A stretch of DNA of 64,000 nucleotides from Pyrrhoderma lamaoense (GCA_002794735.1 NBAZ01000002.1:1116001-1180000), one strand, 5' to 3'. Positions 36,001-49,600 are shown, counted from the stretch's first letter. The notes: generated from the sequence alone by a model not told the origin. Numbers and translations are program-made.

Positions 36001-38530
36001 AAGAACCATACGGGATCTGAATCAGATAATAATACGACAGATTGAAGACCAGAGAGAAGAAGCCTGGTTTCTCCTTGGCTGCATCCCAACAGCTCGTCGA
36101 TACCTTCTGCGGATATTGATTTAGGGGTTAAAAGTAGCACAGTAAGGATTTCGTTGAGTTTGTCTTTATAACTCTTGAATGCCCTACAGCCTGAAAGAAC
36201 TGTATGGTACATCTCGTCGAGGCCATAGAGATTCGAGCTAGACCGAATCCGTTCAACTAAATCTACGAAAGCTTTGATAGGTAGATCGTCTGATGATACA
36301 AGATTTACGAATAGTGACGCCCATATAAAAAGTCCATTCGCTGCCCTCGTTACCTTCTCCAAATCACTTTCCAAGGGCCAGTCCTTTGGCATCAATCCTC
36401 CTAGTCTCCTTTCCAAGCTCGATATCAATGCTTTGCGTAGATATAAAGATACATCTTCTTTGCTCCTGCTGTCCGTAGGATCAATTTGAATATGAGAGAT
36501 AGATCCCCTTGGGATCCCATAGCGCACATAATGTCATTATCTGGTCGGCTTGTAATGAGAATACGAACATTCTTTGGCAAGGTCATGAAAGCTCCATTAT
36601 GAATGAGTTCAAGAAACTTCGTTCTGGACGTCGAATCACCGCATTCGTCAAGTGCATCTAGTATAATCACTATCGGCCCGTTAAAATTTTTCTGCCGCTT
36701 TCTGTAACGGTAAAAGCAGCAGCTGCTCGAACTGAGTCTGTAGTGTTAAAACCATATAATTTGGATCTGATTCCAGAATATATTCGGCAACGGACGAGTC
36801 CATCGAAGCCAACTTATAAGCAATTGTCCGAATCACTATGTCGGGTTGACTCTTCCCTCGAGTAAAATAGATATAGCCCCGAGTCGAGATAGTTTCCCAA
36901 AATGCTCCGCAATTGATAGCGCGATCGTGCTCTTCCCACATCCTGCAGGTCCGTTCATCCAGATGATATTGTTATTGTGGTTGTCGATACCCATGAGCTC
37001 GTCAATAATCATCTCGATTATCTCTGTCCGGGTACCCGGAAAGCATGTCGAATGAGGAGTCCCTGTCGACGCTTCTGGTTTTAATCGATCTTCGACACCT
37101 ATCGCGGTCTTTAGCTCGCCATACCTTATTACAATAAATTACATTATAACATACTATGAAGGTCAATACTTTTTTGAAAGCGAGAAATTGAGGATTCTAT
37201 CTTGAAGTTAGAAGTCACACCCTGCACTGTCGCAGCTAGATGAAATTGGTTCCTGATGCCCTCGAAAGCTTTCCTAAAGTCATCAATTCTATTCTGACTT
37301 TTAGGAGAAACCATTCGACCTTCGTGAGAGTAGACGGTTCAGAACTTGATTATATTAGTCTCGGTAGATGCTCACCAAAGAACCCATGCCCTAGGTATTC
37401 CCTAATGAATAAGCAACATTCGTTGATTTCGCATGATAAACAAAGAGCCGCTCTTTCTAGAGACCCATTTTTGTTGGAGAATCCTCCAATTTCTTTGGCA
37501 CACCTGAAGGTTTCAGTCATTTCTTTCACTAATTCGGTTATCTTGTTATTTGTGATATACTGTTGAGGGCGATCTAGATCATAGCATGAGAATAGAAGAT
37601 GAAATTAGTACATTTTCTACAAACCTTGGGTAGAGAGCTTATAATTTTCCAACCCGAGTTTAGATATAGGTTAATCTAGGGATAGTATGTTTGTACTAAT
37701 TTCTCGGATCGTTACAGTACACTTACTCCAGAGACTTGATCAATTGCACTCATATATGGCTCTATAAGCTCCAAGAATTCCCCGATAGCATCATATATGC
37801 CACTCTCTTCAGAGCAATGTAAGTTCGCGATTCCCTCTCCGACTTCCTCTAGCACATCATACGTATTGATAGTTGATAACCGGAGAGTTATCTTGCCAAT
37901 AACTTTCGATCCCTGAGGAGAATTAAGGTCCCTCAATACATCTTTTATCTATATCAGAGTCTTAGTTATACAGATCCCTGTATTATACACTCTTACCACG
38001 TTCCTTGCTCTCACTGAGAAGTTCATCTAGGGAGAGGCTAATGCGTCCAACACGAGGATTGCGAACGTTTAAAAATGTACTGTGGAGGATTTCAAGCACA
38101 AGCTTTTCGTTCTTATTTGCGACAATACTAGCATGTCCCTAGAAGTTAGGCAGAATATGACTTGTTTGTAGCTAGGCTCACATTTCTAATGGCGCATCCC
38201 ATTGCGGAGATAGACTGTCTTTCACAGTTCCAGTCTTCTTCTTTGACTTCTTTCCATATTTCGCTTCCACATATAGATCCGGTCTCTTGTCATACAGTGG
38301 TAACTTGAAAAGAAACTTTAGTTAAGAATGGTGTTGTAAAATCGATGTTGTAATACCCTTTCGATAAGCCTCCTTCGGACCTTTTCCCATTCCTCTTGGG
38401 AGACTTCGACCCTTTTAACTTGATCGGGGAAGATCAGATGACTGTTAGTTCACGAGAATATTTCTAGACATCTTACCATGAAGCCTGAGCGCCTGAGAGA
38501 TCATTGAGGGCCCGCGAGTATAGGTCGATT
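33007..38530 (-). CDS. C2-NACHT-WD40 STAND (NLR-like) protein, copy A
   Basis: Reading leftwards from the 5' end near 38.5 kb there is an N-terminal region (SQEEWEKVRRRLIER), then a C2-like domain (Pro-Asp-Leu-Tyr-Val-Glu-Ala, Leu-Ser-Pro-Gln-Trp-Asp-Ala-Pro-Leu-Glu; about 38.05-38.31 kb). A helical linker spans 37.2-37.95 kb. The NACHT ATPase follows, with P-loop GPAGCGKST (36.93-36.96 kb), Walker B IIILDALDECGD (about 36.65 kb) and Thr-Ser-Arg-Pro. Last is a WD40 propeller, an 843-codon open frame (33007-35538) with repeated Val-x-Val-Trp-Asp and Ile-x-Val-Tyr-Asp blades. Proteins of this build are signal-sensing ATPases used in fungal self/non-self or immunity-type responses; the trigger is not known. 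The NACHT part has three one-base breaks, at 36877-36880, 36683-36691 and 36505-36508. The start codon was not found. Confidence 0.8.
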
Positions 38531-39567
38531 ATGGAGATTAAAAATAATTGCGTTTCTAGAATCAGACTGGAAACAGAATTTTGATGAACAGGTGACCGCG
38601 AGAGATTTCATGGTCAAAGACTGCTTTTGGCATCATTGACCAGAATTCTCAGAAGTGCGAACTTCCATACTCCTAAGCAGTCATAGTTCAAAGAAAAGCC
38701 CAATGGGAAAAGTTTGCATTGATACGGCTATTTTAGACTATGCATTTCCCATTGTTGAGGATAGAAAGTAGGTTACGTGCAAAGAGATGCGAGAAAAACC
38801 CGAGAAGAAATTTAAGTATACATGTATATTGTGACCTAATAGGGAGGTTGGCTTACTTTCAACTCGAGGTTCTTACATTTATATCCATTCTCTAGTACCA
38901 TTTATAATGTTCATCTCGATTTCTTGTGACTACCATATACAAGAGCTACACCTCGACTTGTGATTGTAACACGACGTTCGAGCTAGTTTCTTGTAGTCAT
39001 AGAGAATGAATCAAGAGCACAAGTCCGGTCTGACTATCGCCTCAACGTTGGGTCACTGTTTTTCAATGTCATAAGCTGGGTTTTCCAATAGCAGTTAGTG
39101 ATTTCAGCACAAAAATCATACTCCAATTGCCAGACAAGGACCATGTGCTTTGTAAGAACATGCTTATTAATGTTAGTGACATACCACAAATACCTGTATG
39201 TAAACATCTGTCTTTAACCTTGCATTTTGGTGTTTATAAAAAACCGATTTTGTGACAAGAGTCTATTGCTTGTAGGTATCTTGAAAGGTCAGCATAATTC
39301 CCACCGAGTTTCGGCTTTCTACTAAAGCTAAAGAAGCAACGAATCCAGATCCACATACCTCGTTTGTGCCTCAAAAAGATGCGATATCAGCTTTGCACTA
39401 CACATACTTAATATACGTGATGTTAGCGAAAAACTTGCAAGGTGAAAAGAAATCCTGGCACCAATGACAGCAAGACTGCGCAAAAGGCGTGATTTGCCAA
39501 TTCAAGGTACTGATGGCAATGGGTTATTGTTATTCCACATATATGTAGTACATCTATCTATTCGATT
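38531..39567. other. Spacer between NLR copies
   Basis: About 1 kb between the 5' end of copy A and the 3' end of copy B. AT-rich; it must hold the promoter of copy A. I see no TATA box I would trust and no further gene. Confidence 0.45.
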
Positions 39568-42500
39568 TCATTGAGCTTGATCATTACATCTGAAAGCTAG
39601 CTTTACGTAGTAAGGTAAACCAAAAACAAAGGTGTTTTGTGGATACCATAGAACGGGCCTTATATCAGCAGGCACCCATAGCAGTAACTGTTCTTGATCA
39701 TCTCGTATCCACCCATCCTTTCCTAAGGTCCAAGGTGAGAACCTACCAACTTTCAACGAGAACTCATTGGCCCAGCTCTGTAAACCATGGTGATGACCGA
39801 TGTCTTTGGAGATAGATAATTGCATCTCCATATCATATATCCTGATTGTGCCATCTCCTAATGCCATTGCTAGTCGTGAGTTGTCATAAGAGAGAGAAGG
39901 ATAAAGTATGCTTCTATTGTGTGTGCAGATTGGACCAAATATGATATCTCTACTTGCTACATTCCAAACAATTACTGACCCACTTGTTGTTCCTGAAGCC
40001 AATAGAGAACATCTTGAGAATAAGAAACCGAGTAAGGAGAATAACCAAGACCTTGAAGCTCGAAAAGTAGCTGACCATCCTTCGTATCGTGCACTGTAAC
40101 AGAGTCAATATTGGCACAGGCAATACGCGAATCGCATGGGGAGAACTGGACGCATTGTTCGTTATTGTATTTCACATGATTTGACGATGCATAAAAATCA
40201 TGCGTAGCAGCAGATGGCCGCAACTTTATCTTATATGAGTTTCGCTCATCAGCCGTGTCTACTAGTATGATATGAGGAAATGAAAAAGATAACAACGCTA
40301 TATGTAACCCGTCGGGTGAGATGGTTACGATGTTGACGTAATCCATAGGCTCGGGCAGGGACGAGAACAAAATGCCCCTCACATGCCTATAGTCCAAACG
40401 ATCATCCTCCCTCTGTTGCCAGATATGGATGGCATTGCGAAAAGCAATAGCAACGAACTGGGAGTTATAGCTATATGAGAGTATAGGATATTGCTGATTG
40501 CTTGAAATAGAGTTCTCTCCGTTCCAATCTTTTCCTATAGGAGACAGGATGTTATATTGAGAATATAGTTCTGAACCTGATCCAGTGTACAGAACCTCTA
40601 TCGAGCTTTCACGAAAGTAAAAAAGCCCTCCAGTATGTGGACCACTGAGAGCGATTTCGGCAGGCATCATACGCTTCCCATCGCGTGTTAGGGTCGTAGA
40701 GTAATGCTGGAACTTAAATTCAAAGAGCAACCCATACTTCTCGTCCCACTTCCTCATATGATTATCGCTCCACAGGGTTACAACTCCGTTGTCTTCAGTA
40801 AATGCAATATCTAGTGGGTGGCCGAAAGCGTCCGTATGCACGTCCTCTACTCCAGGCTTCCCATTTTGAGCTTGATGTTGTACATCTCGATCCCCCCGTC
40901 TTCTCTGCTCAATAAGACGCGACTTCCGTCAGGCGAAAAGAAATCGATACCACAACAGCATTACTCTGGTATCGAATTGGACCAAAAACAGTTTCCCCGC
41001 TCTCGACTTCCCAGACGGTAATATCATACTCACTCGTGGCAAGAAACCTATTATCATGAGAGATGCTCACATGATAAGCTTTAATATCAAACCTTCTGAT
41101 GAGCTTCCCGTCGTCGCATTCCACAATCTTATTTCAGTACCTGGGTTATAGTAGATGACAGTCGTGCCATCTTGCGAGAAATCTATTTCTCCGACATCAT
41201 CCGCTGAGCCAAAATCACAAAGCTTAATGAGTCGATTATGTTCCCAATGCCAATTATAGACATGTCCAATCTTATAGATGTCACAAAGAAAGTATGTAGC
41301 GCAACATGCGGTCGGTGAAAGTGAGATCGAAGCAAGCCATTCTCTGAAAAGGTACTCCTCATAGCTGCAATCTTCTTCAAATCCATCATTTTCTTCTCCG
41401 ATTTCTTCATCCTTATCCTCTTTCACAGAATAACTTCCGTCTACTCTCTCACTCCTACCACCGTTTGACAAGTCATCGAAAATGTAGTTCCGACTACTAA
41501 CAAGTTCAAGAATTCTCCCGGGGCTCTCCTTGGGGTATCCCTTATCCGAATCCCACAGCGATATTGTTCCGTCTTCTGAGCACAATCCAAGAAGTTCTCC
41601 TTCTTCTGTTTTAATAAAACTCAGTGCAAGAACATCGCTTCCAAAAGTGGGAATTGGCTGAACAAGTGGTTTCCATGACTTCATGTCCCATAAACCTATG
41701 AACGTGGAGAACATGTCGGTCTCCGTAGACCCGACCTTTTCAGGTGTTTCACGCTTATACATAACGGCGGCAAGTCTATCTCCATTGGAAGAAAGTACGA
41801 AGCGCTGCATGTAAAAACCCTCATCCACAGAGATTGGATCTCTAGATATGCCCGCGGTATGTGCGTCCCACACTTTGATCGACTCGGAATCACATGAAAT
41901 AATATGATTTCCATCCGGGGTGAACATAACCTGTTTCATCCATCTATCATGGGCTTGCCACTCATTCAGCAAAGGAGTCTCCCGATTAGTTCCAAACTCT
42001 TCAACTTCCACAACAGGCGAAACAAGACGAGAATACTGTTTCGTAATAAACGATTCTTTTTCGAATGGCAAGACGGAAAGATAAATGTGTGGTGGACATT
42101 CTGATATTGGTGTGTAATACTTGAATGCAATCATCCTTGCCTCTTCAAACTTTGACACGTAATCCTTCATATGAATCTGTAATATAGGTATATGAGCTTC
42201 AATTAATTACTGAATGCCATTATAGCTACCCTCGCCCATCTGGCCGCTGTCATAAGCATTTGAGGTGCAAGATAGAAGCTCTTCATCAAGCTTAGTGCCT
42301 CGAACCACTGTAGCAAGTATTCATCTATAAATATCTTGATTTTAATAATCGATATCGGACTTGGTGTTGAGCTTGTCCCTTCCTGAGTACACATGCATGT
42401 CCATAGAGTACATGCACATTCAAGCTGCTCTGATATACAGCTACGGAAGTTGGTGACATTATCGTACTTCGTAAGAGAAGACTGAAGATCGCAAATGTTC

Positions 42501-45165
42501 AATCGTAAGCCTCCACGGGCGAACATTACAGAAAAGCATCGCTCCGATATCAAAGTTGTGTACTCCGAAGTATCGATGTAGAACTCTCCAGATCGTTCTT
42601 TTCTAGTAAGAAATTCTGAGAAAGATGCATGGAAAAATCGTACGGGTTCTCCTTTGGAACAATGTATAACAGATTGTAGCCTAGAAAGGAGGCGACTCGT
42701 TTCCCCTTGTGCTAGCCCCAGGATTTCGTCAATTCCTTCTGCAGATATCGATCTGGGGCTCAACAGAAGTACACTAAGAACTGTATTCAGATCGCGCCGA
42801 TACTCTTTAGCTATTCCGCAACTCGAGAGCACTGTGATGTACATTTCATAAAGTCCAGATAGACTCGAATTTGACTGTATCTGTTCAACTATGGTCTTGA
42901 ACCTATCAAAAGGCTTACTATCCAATAATACGAGTTTCAGGAGTGTCGAAGCCCAGATGAAGAGTCCGTTAGCTGCATCTGTCACTTTATCTAGATCGGT
43001 GTCCGCAGGGATGAAATCCATTTTCCTCCCTACTTCTCGATTCAGTCTCTCCCTTATAAACAGCTTCACATCTTCTTTACATCTGCCGTCCCTAGGATCA
43101 AGAGAAATGTTGCAAACCAGACTACTCTGAGATCTCAAAGAGAGTCTAATATCGTCCTCCGGTCGACTCGTTACGAGAATACGAATATTTTTTGGCAACT
43201 TCATAAATGATCCATTGTCGAACAGCTCCATCAGACTCGCTCGAGAGTACCGGTCACCACATTCATCAAGTGCGTCCAGAATAATCACAATTGGTCCATC
43301 ATATTCCTTAGCAGCTTTCTGTAATGGTAAAAGCAACAAATGCTCAAATTGCGTCTGCAATGTTAAAGTAACATGATTCGGATCTGATTTCAGTATATGT
43401 TCAGCAATGCACGAGTCGATACAAGCCAGTTTGTGAGCAATTGTCCGAATCACCAGATCAGGCTGGCTCTTCCCGCGCGTGAAGTAAATATACCCTCCAA
43501 GTCGAGATAGCTTCACGAATCTCTCTGCAATAGTGAGTGCGATGGTACTCTTCCCACATCCAGCTGGTCCATTCAACCAGATGATGTTGAATTCGGTGCC
43601 CATTAACAAGTCGATGATTTGCTCGATAATCTCTGTCCGAGTACCAGGAAGACATATTGTATGTGGAGTTGCAGTGGATAGTTCTGGATTCAGCCAATTC
43701 TGGACGGCTATATTGACATTGAGTACAGCTAGCCACGTATACTGCAGCATTTTGTTTTACATACCTTGGAGGTCAATATTTTTCTGCATTCGTGCGATTG
43801 CTGAATTTATATTTGAAACACCGGCTACTACCTGCACGTCAGATGCCAGGTGAAAATATTCCTTCATAGATACTAGTTCATTCTTCAGTTTATCAACCCT
43901 ATTCTGACTAGCAGGGGAAACCATTCGACCTAAGAGATGGATCAGAACGTGACTTTACTGTAGATTTTACTACTCACGAAGAAAGCCATGTCCTAAGTAT
44001 TCCCTAATGAAAATACAAGACTCCGTAATCTGACATGATAGGAGCACCGTTGCCCTAGATAGGGAGTCGTTTTTGTCAATATCATCATCAATCTCGGTAA
44101 CACATCTGAATGTTTCCGACATTTCCTTCACTAATTCGATCATCTTCTTGTCTACCTTATACTGATTACTGACGGTCTATGTTATAAAGCGAGGAAGTGA
44201 GTATAGTCACAGTATCAGTAGCACGTTCACGAACTTTATGTAGCCCGCTGAGAATTGTCCAACCAGCTTTAAGGAACGAATGGATCTGTTAATCATATAT
44301 CAATATAAGTAGTTATGAGAACACTCAAGCATCTTACCTCTGAGAACTCATCCATTTTATCCATGAATGGCTCTATCAGTTCCAGTAATTCTCCAATTGC
44401 ATTATGCATCCCGCTTTCTTCTCTATCAAGGAGCTTGGTTATATCCTTCTTGGTCTCCTTTAAAGTATCCTCGGATCCAATGCATGATAAATGAAGGATT
44501 ATCTGGCCAACACTACTTTTGCCTATTGGAGAAAGGAGATTATATGATACCCCTGATATTGAAGTGAACATCTAATCAACTATTTATCATATTTTTGTAA
44601 CACACTCTTACTATCGGGCTGGCTTTCACTAAGCAGATCATTCGGCACGAAGTTATAGCGACCAACGGGTGGGTTGCGAAAATTCAGTATAGTTTTGTGA
44701 AAGACAACAATCTCTATGTTCTCGTGTGTATCAGAGACAACACTTAGGTATTATCAAGGGTCAGCTAGTAGGAAAGATAGAGTATAAGCAAGAGTAAGCT
44801 TACATTTCCAAAGGCTTATCCCATTCTGGATCTAGATGACCTTTTATATCCTCTGTCTTCTTACTTTTCTTTCCGAACCTTACTTCTACATATAAGTCCG
44901 GACTCTTACTGTACAGCGGTACCTTTTACAGTATCTTCAGTTTTTCAAGTCTTTGTGGTTAAGAAAACTAATTACTCTATCAACAAGGCTTCTTCGAACT
45001 CTTTCCCATTCCTCTTGGAAGATTACAACCTTTTCAACTTTATTGGGTGGTAACTTAGATGATTTCCAGTTGAAAGTGGTGATTTCCAGGAACATACCAT
45101 GTAGCTTGAGGGCTTGGGGGCTCATTAAAGACCAAGTAGTAGACAAATCAATCACTGGTACTCAA
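39568..45165 (-). pseudogene. C2-NACHT-WD40 STAND (NLR-like) gene, copy B, frame broken as read
   Basis: Same layout and strand as copy A. N-terminal region FQEEWERVRRSLVDR; C2-like domain at 44.81-44.92 kb (Pro-Asp-Leu-Tyr-Val-Glu-Val-Arg-Phe-Gly-Lys-Lys, Leu-Asp-Pro-Glu-Trp-Asp-Lys-Pro-Leu-Glu-Met); linker; an intact 515-codon NACHT exon (42203-43750); then WD40. In the NACHT exon, GPAGCGKST is at residues 61-69, the Walker B DALDECGD around 159-166, and Thr-Ser-Arg-Pro-Glu-Asp-Asp-Ile follows. The WD40 part is split into pieces by four one-base losses, near 41107-41109, 40936-40939, 40860-40862 and 40010; each is rejoined by one base in alignment with copy A. The first N-terminal intron of copy A has lost its acceptor AG here (GGAAA in place of AACAG), and an indel follows. 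It is either a young pseudogene or a gene with assembly errors, and the acceptor change favours real decay. Confidence 0.75.
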
Positions 45166-45834
45166 GCTAGCTACATTTCTCGTTATGGAAGCAGAGTTTT
45201 GATGGTCAAAACAGGTGACTTAATGCAGTTATAGAGACGTGGATAAGTGATCCGCCTTAGTCACCTTTGATCCAGTGGGTTGTTTTATGCTCTTTAGCGA
45301 CTGTAATTCAAATCCAATTCCAAAGGATTAGCTCTGCATTAGCTTGTCATTGCTGATACCCGTGGCATCCATCAACCGAAATTGAAATGGATCTGCGCAT
45401 AATAAAATGAGAAGACAACGATGCCCCATAAGATGAATCTAGAAATAGTAGGAGGTTCTCGAGAATCAACTTTGTACTCCCTGATAGTATTTGTGAGGAT
45501 TATCCTAAAGAATGGAGTGTAAGAAAATAGATATGAGTATTCATACTGGTCGTATATATTGAAGCACAATATGATAAAAAAATTGAAAAAGACAAGTTTG
45601 ACTTCCCTGATATACGTATTGTTGCTCGTAATATTGAGTTTTCTGCGTCCCATAATTTGAATATTTAAAAATGCAAGAAATGATAGGTTTTTACTTCCAG
45701 GGCAAGCATAGTATGATTAATTGTATATATGCTTGCCATCGTTCGTCAAGAACTCCAAGTTTGGTGGGCTAGCCACAAATACCACTCATTATTGAAGCTA
45801 AGTATGTTGGAGTAATGATAGAACACTCTTTAGG

Positions 45835-46505
45835 TTGTTCTTCGCTCTTTAGGAAGTCCTGGAATTATGTATGAGATAATAGTATATGCTCTGCCTTGGA
45901 GCAAAACAATACAGACTGGAGCACGGAAAGAAGATTGTATATGTATATTGTATCCTTAATTAATGCTAGCCGCTCGCCATTAGATTCTGAAAACATAGGT
46001 ATGGAGCTCATGTATGGAACACTGGGAATCATATGAAATTTCCCTACATACTCTATCCTATATCCGACAATTACTGTAGTACAATGCCGTCATAAGCAAA
46101 TATACCTGAGCTTAACTGTATTTTTTTGAAATCTGCTTATTTCTCGATGTATAGCTTATCTTGAAATACAAGTAGATAGAACGTCGCCGCCTTTATAATA
46201 GACAATCCGCAACTTTCCTAGCCTTCTCCATGTCATTTTCTGATGGCCAACCCTTCGTCATCCTTATTCCCATTTTCTTTTTCACATCCTAAATCAGCAT
46301 CGGAGTTAATGCATTCTTAAAGTATGTGAGTATGAAGACACGCCTTCTGTACCCCCACTTTCTAAGGAATCAAGAAATATGCTATGAAAAGATTACACAG
46401 CGGGATTATGTCGTCTTCTGGTAATGAGATCGCGAGCAGTTGAGTTAAATAAAGGAACTTTACAAAGGGCCCATTGTGAAATAGATCAAGATAAAGAGCA
46501 TGACT
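45835..46505 (-). pseudogene. Relic of a third NACHT gene
   Basis: Five blocks collinear with the NACHT domain of copies A and B survive in changing frames. At about 46.47 kb: Leu-Phe-His-Asn-Gly-Pro-Phe (copy B: Leu-Phe-Asp-Asn-Gly-Ser-Phe). Near 46.42 kb: Asp-Leu-Ile-Thr-Arg-Arg-Arg. At about 46.24 kb: Gly-Trp-Pro-Ser-Glu-Asn-Asp-Met-Glu-Lys (copy A: Asp-Trp-Pro-Leu-Glu-Ser-Asp-Leu-Glu-Lys). At about 45.92 kb: Leu-Leu-Ser-Val-Leu-Gln-Ser-Val. At about 45.86 kb: Phe-Gln-Asp-Phe-Leu-Lys-Ser-Glu. The distances between blocks (about 230, 540 and 610 bp from the first) match copy B closely, so this is a point-mutated relic and not chance. Walker A and the WD40 part are not visible. Confidence 0.7.
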
Positions 46506-46655
46506 ATATTTTGATTTTGTTCATTTTCATCTCATACTATATTGCTATCTGTTGAAAGTTCACTTGTCAAGGTTCGGTCACTATTTTTTTACATATACCG
46601 CATCAACACGTCAAACATACACTATTTTAAAAGAGAGAATAAACATCAAGTTGAT

Positions 46656-49600
46656 CTAGAACAGAGTTGAAAGTGGTAGATTTCTTGAGCTACTCCCCAC
46701 ACTGATTTTGAATGATCCATGTGTCGGCATAATCCAATTTTGATGTACCACACTCCAGTAACTGAGATCCTTTCTTGTCAGACTAAAACTGACGCTCGTA
46801 CTTTTCCCTGCTGGAAGCTCCAACTTTTCAAAAGCACGTAAGACACCTACAGGAAGGTCCTCATGCTCAATACCTGAGCCCGAATCTTCACCTTCGATAC
46901 CTGGAAAGGAAACATATAATTGAACCACTTCTTTTCCTAGACGCTTTCCTGTGTTCATGAGAGTAACTTCTACTCTGGCGTGTACGTCCCATAAGCTTGG
47001 ATTCCCCCCTTCCCCACCACCCGCTGCAGATAGTACTTGTACAGTGTTATAACCATCAGGATAAGGATAAGGGCCTTTCTTGACGTCAGAGGCACTAGTT
47101 AGATATGGGTAGACATATTTTTTCAGCTTTCTGAAGCCAGGAGGAATTATGGTATCCTTGACTGGAGGGATAGTTTCGTCTAGAGTGGGTGGCTCAGCCC
47201 ATCTGGTCTGGGGTCGGGAAAGGTGATTTGGGCTTATCATAGTCACCACGAGGTTAGAGTACTCGAAAGTTGTGTATGAGAGACCAAAACCGAATTCATA
47301 TCGAGGTTCAATATGATACTATGGGGGTTACGATCAATCTGATTTAGACACTGATATATCTCCTAATTCTGACTAACCTTATCAAAGTGTCTGTAGTCTA
47401 TGTATAAGCCTTCGTCGAAGTTTTGCTGAGGAATGATTCCATTGGGAAGGTACATTATCTGGCCACCTTTCCCATAATCCTTTAGGCTCTTTGCCACTGT
47501 GTAAGGAAGCCTACCACTCGCATCAACGTCTCCGAATAGAACGTCAGCCTGATTTGAAAAATGAGTTAATGGCTTTTGAGTGACAGTTGATTGTATACGA
47601 AGAGAAACAAACCAGAGAGTTACCACTTTCTTGTCCTGGGAGATGAGCAAACAGAAGAGCTTTCACATTAGACATATCGATCCACTTCTCAACAATGACT
47701 GGACCGACAGAATGAACAACCACGATAGTTTTTCCAGAGACTATCCTAGATCTCCCGCACCGCAACGACGGGCGACATCTTGCACGAGATAATCACCACC
47801 TTTTTGAGGAAAGAGATCCGGGCGATCTCCAGAAATCCCGTCGTGGGAGATGAAACCTTCACCTGCATCCGCATTGATAAAGACAAGACACAAGTCTTGA
47901 TCTTCGAGAGACCCTGGACTCGGACGGATATTTGTCAAGAAGGAGGTCAGGGAAACAGTTGATGAATTGAAAGAAGTGCGTAGCGCTGAATCAGGAGTAA
48001 CTAGATATGGAAATTCGGTAGCTCCAGAACCCCATCCTACTGCAAGACTGCTCTTTCTCTTAGTATTATGATTTTTGCATATATAAGAGATAAGATGATC
48101 TCACGTTCCCTGGTTGCACCCTCTGTCTGGGCAAGCATTTCTTCCTTTTCCTTCTCCTGCGTCCTCACCTACGATGGCAATCTTAACCTTCTTCCCGAAA
48201 CTACCGAGACCAGTACCATCTCTGTCTAACGGGAGTATGTTATCCTCATTCTTTAGCAAAGTGATCGCTTCAGCACCAATCTGTCTGACAAGTTTTCCAT
48301 GATGATCTGTCCCTGTTCCTTGAACGTCGAGGAAACGATTGACAACTCCGCGAGGTCCTTCACCGCTTCCATGATGGAATAGTCCTTCGCGATCGTCCGT
48401 CCATGAAGAGAAGTTGGGACCTCCTTCAGGAAATCGATCTGCGTCATCTTGCTTCAACTGATAGTATGCCGCAACTATACGTATAACCATATCATTGAGT
48501 CGGGACATAGGAAGTGATTCATTAAGAACGGCCTTGGTTAACTCGGATCCCCAGAGTGACTTTCCGTTTGCCCAGCGCAGACCGTCTCCGGGCATTGACA
48601 TATCTCTACATGAGTAATTAGTAAACGTTCTTTTATATCGAACGATTATAGATAGTCATACAGTCCTGCTAGTGCACTTGCCACACCACTACGTTGAGCG
48701 AGCCAATCTGATTGGATGAACCCCTGAAAACCGAGCTCATCCTTTAAAATTCCGTTGAGTAGTTTACTATTACCACAAGCGTAGCTGATAGTGGATATGG
48801 ATAAACCACTTCAAGGATCATTGATCGCCACTTACGAGTTATTAACCATCTGATAGCTGCACATGACGGACGCTACACCAGCTCGAACACTCTCCGCAAA
48901 AGGCCACAAATATAGTTCGTGTAATGTCCGATCATCTATGTTTACAGATAATGCATTTGGAAGCCCCCACTCAAAGGATTGACGAAAATGTTCTTGTTCA
49001 TTGAGGATGTAGTGCTTTGCTAAGATAACGATGTGTGTAGATTAGTTATAAAATTAGAGAAAAATGCAGCCTCCTTACCAGTAGCCATCACACCTTCGTC
49101 TTGGATACCTTTTATTGTTTGAGAAGCAGCAACACCCTGCAAAACTGGATCAGAGCCAAACCCCTCCCAGTTTCTTCCACCTGCTGGCATCCTTCCTAGT
49201 GGTCACATGGAGGGACCCAATAGAATATTAACACCTTTCATACGTGCTTCACGACCGTGAAGACGTCCACGCTGATACCTGAATCTCATATAAGATTTGG
49301 ATAAAAATATCCGCTTAAAACATACATTAGTTCTCTATTCCAAGTAGCTCCTACGGTTATACCTGCAGGAAAAGCAGTACTATGATCCGCGAAACGGATA
49401 CCTAAAGGGCCATCTTGGAGACATAATGAAGGGAAATTCACGCTATTTGCAGGACCTCGATTCGTGGCAGGTTATGTACATGTTCACAATACACATCATG
49501 CAGTAAGGATGTAAGTATTTACCAGTGTTTCCGACACATAAGCCCATTTGCCACCCAGTTCCAGTGGTAATATTGACCTTTTCTATTAGTGACATCTGGT

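Noticed and set aside
33007..45165. Repeat-induced point mutation as the cause of NLR decay
   Set aside because: The defects are single-base indels, not clusters of C-to-T/G-to-A changes, and copy A keeps an 843-codon open WD40 frame.
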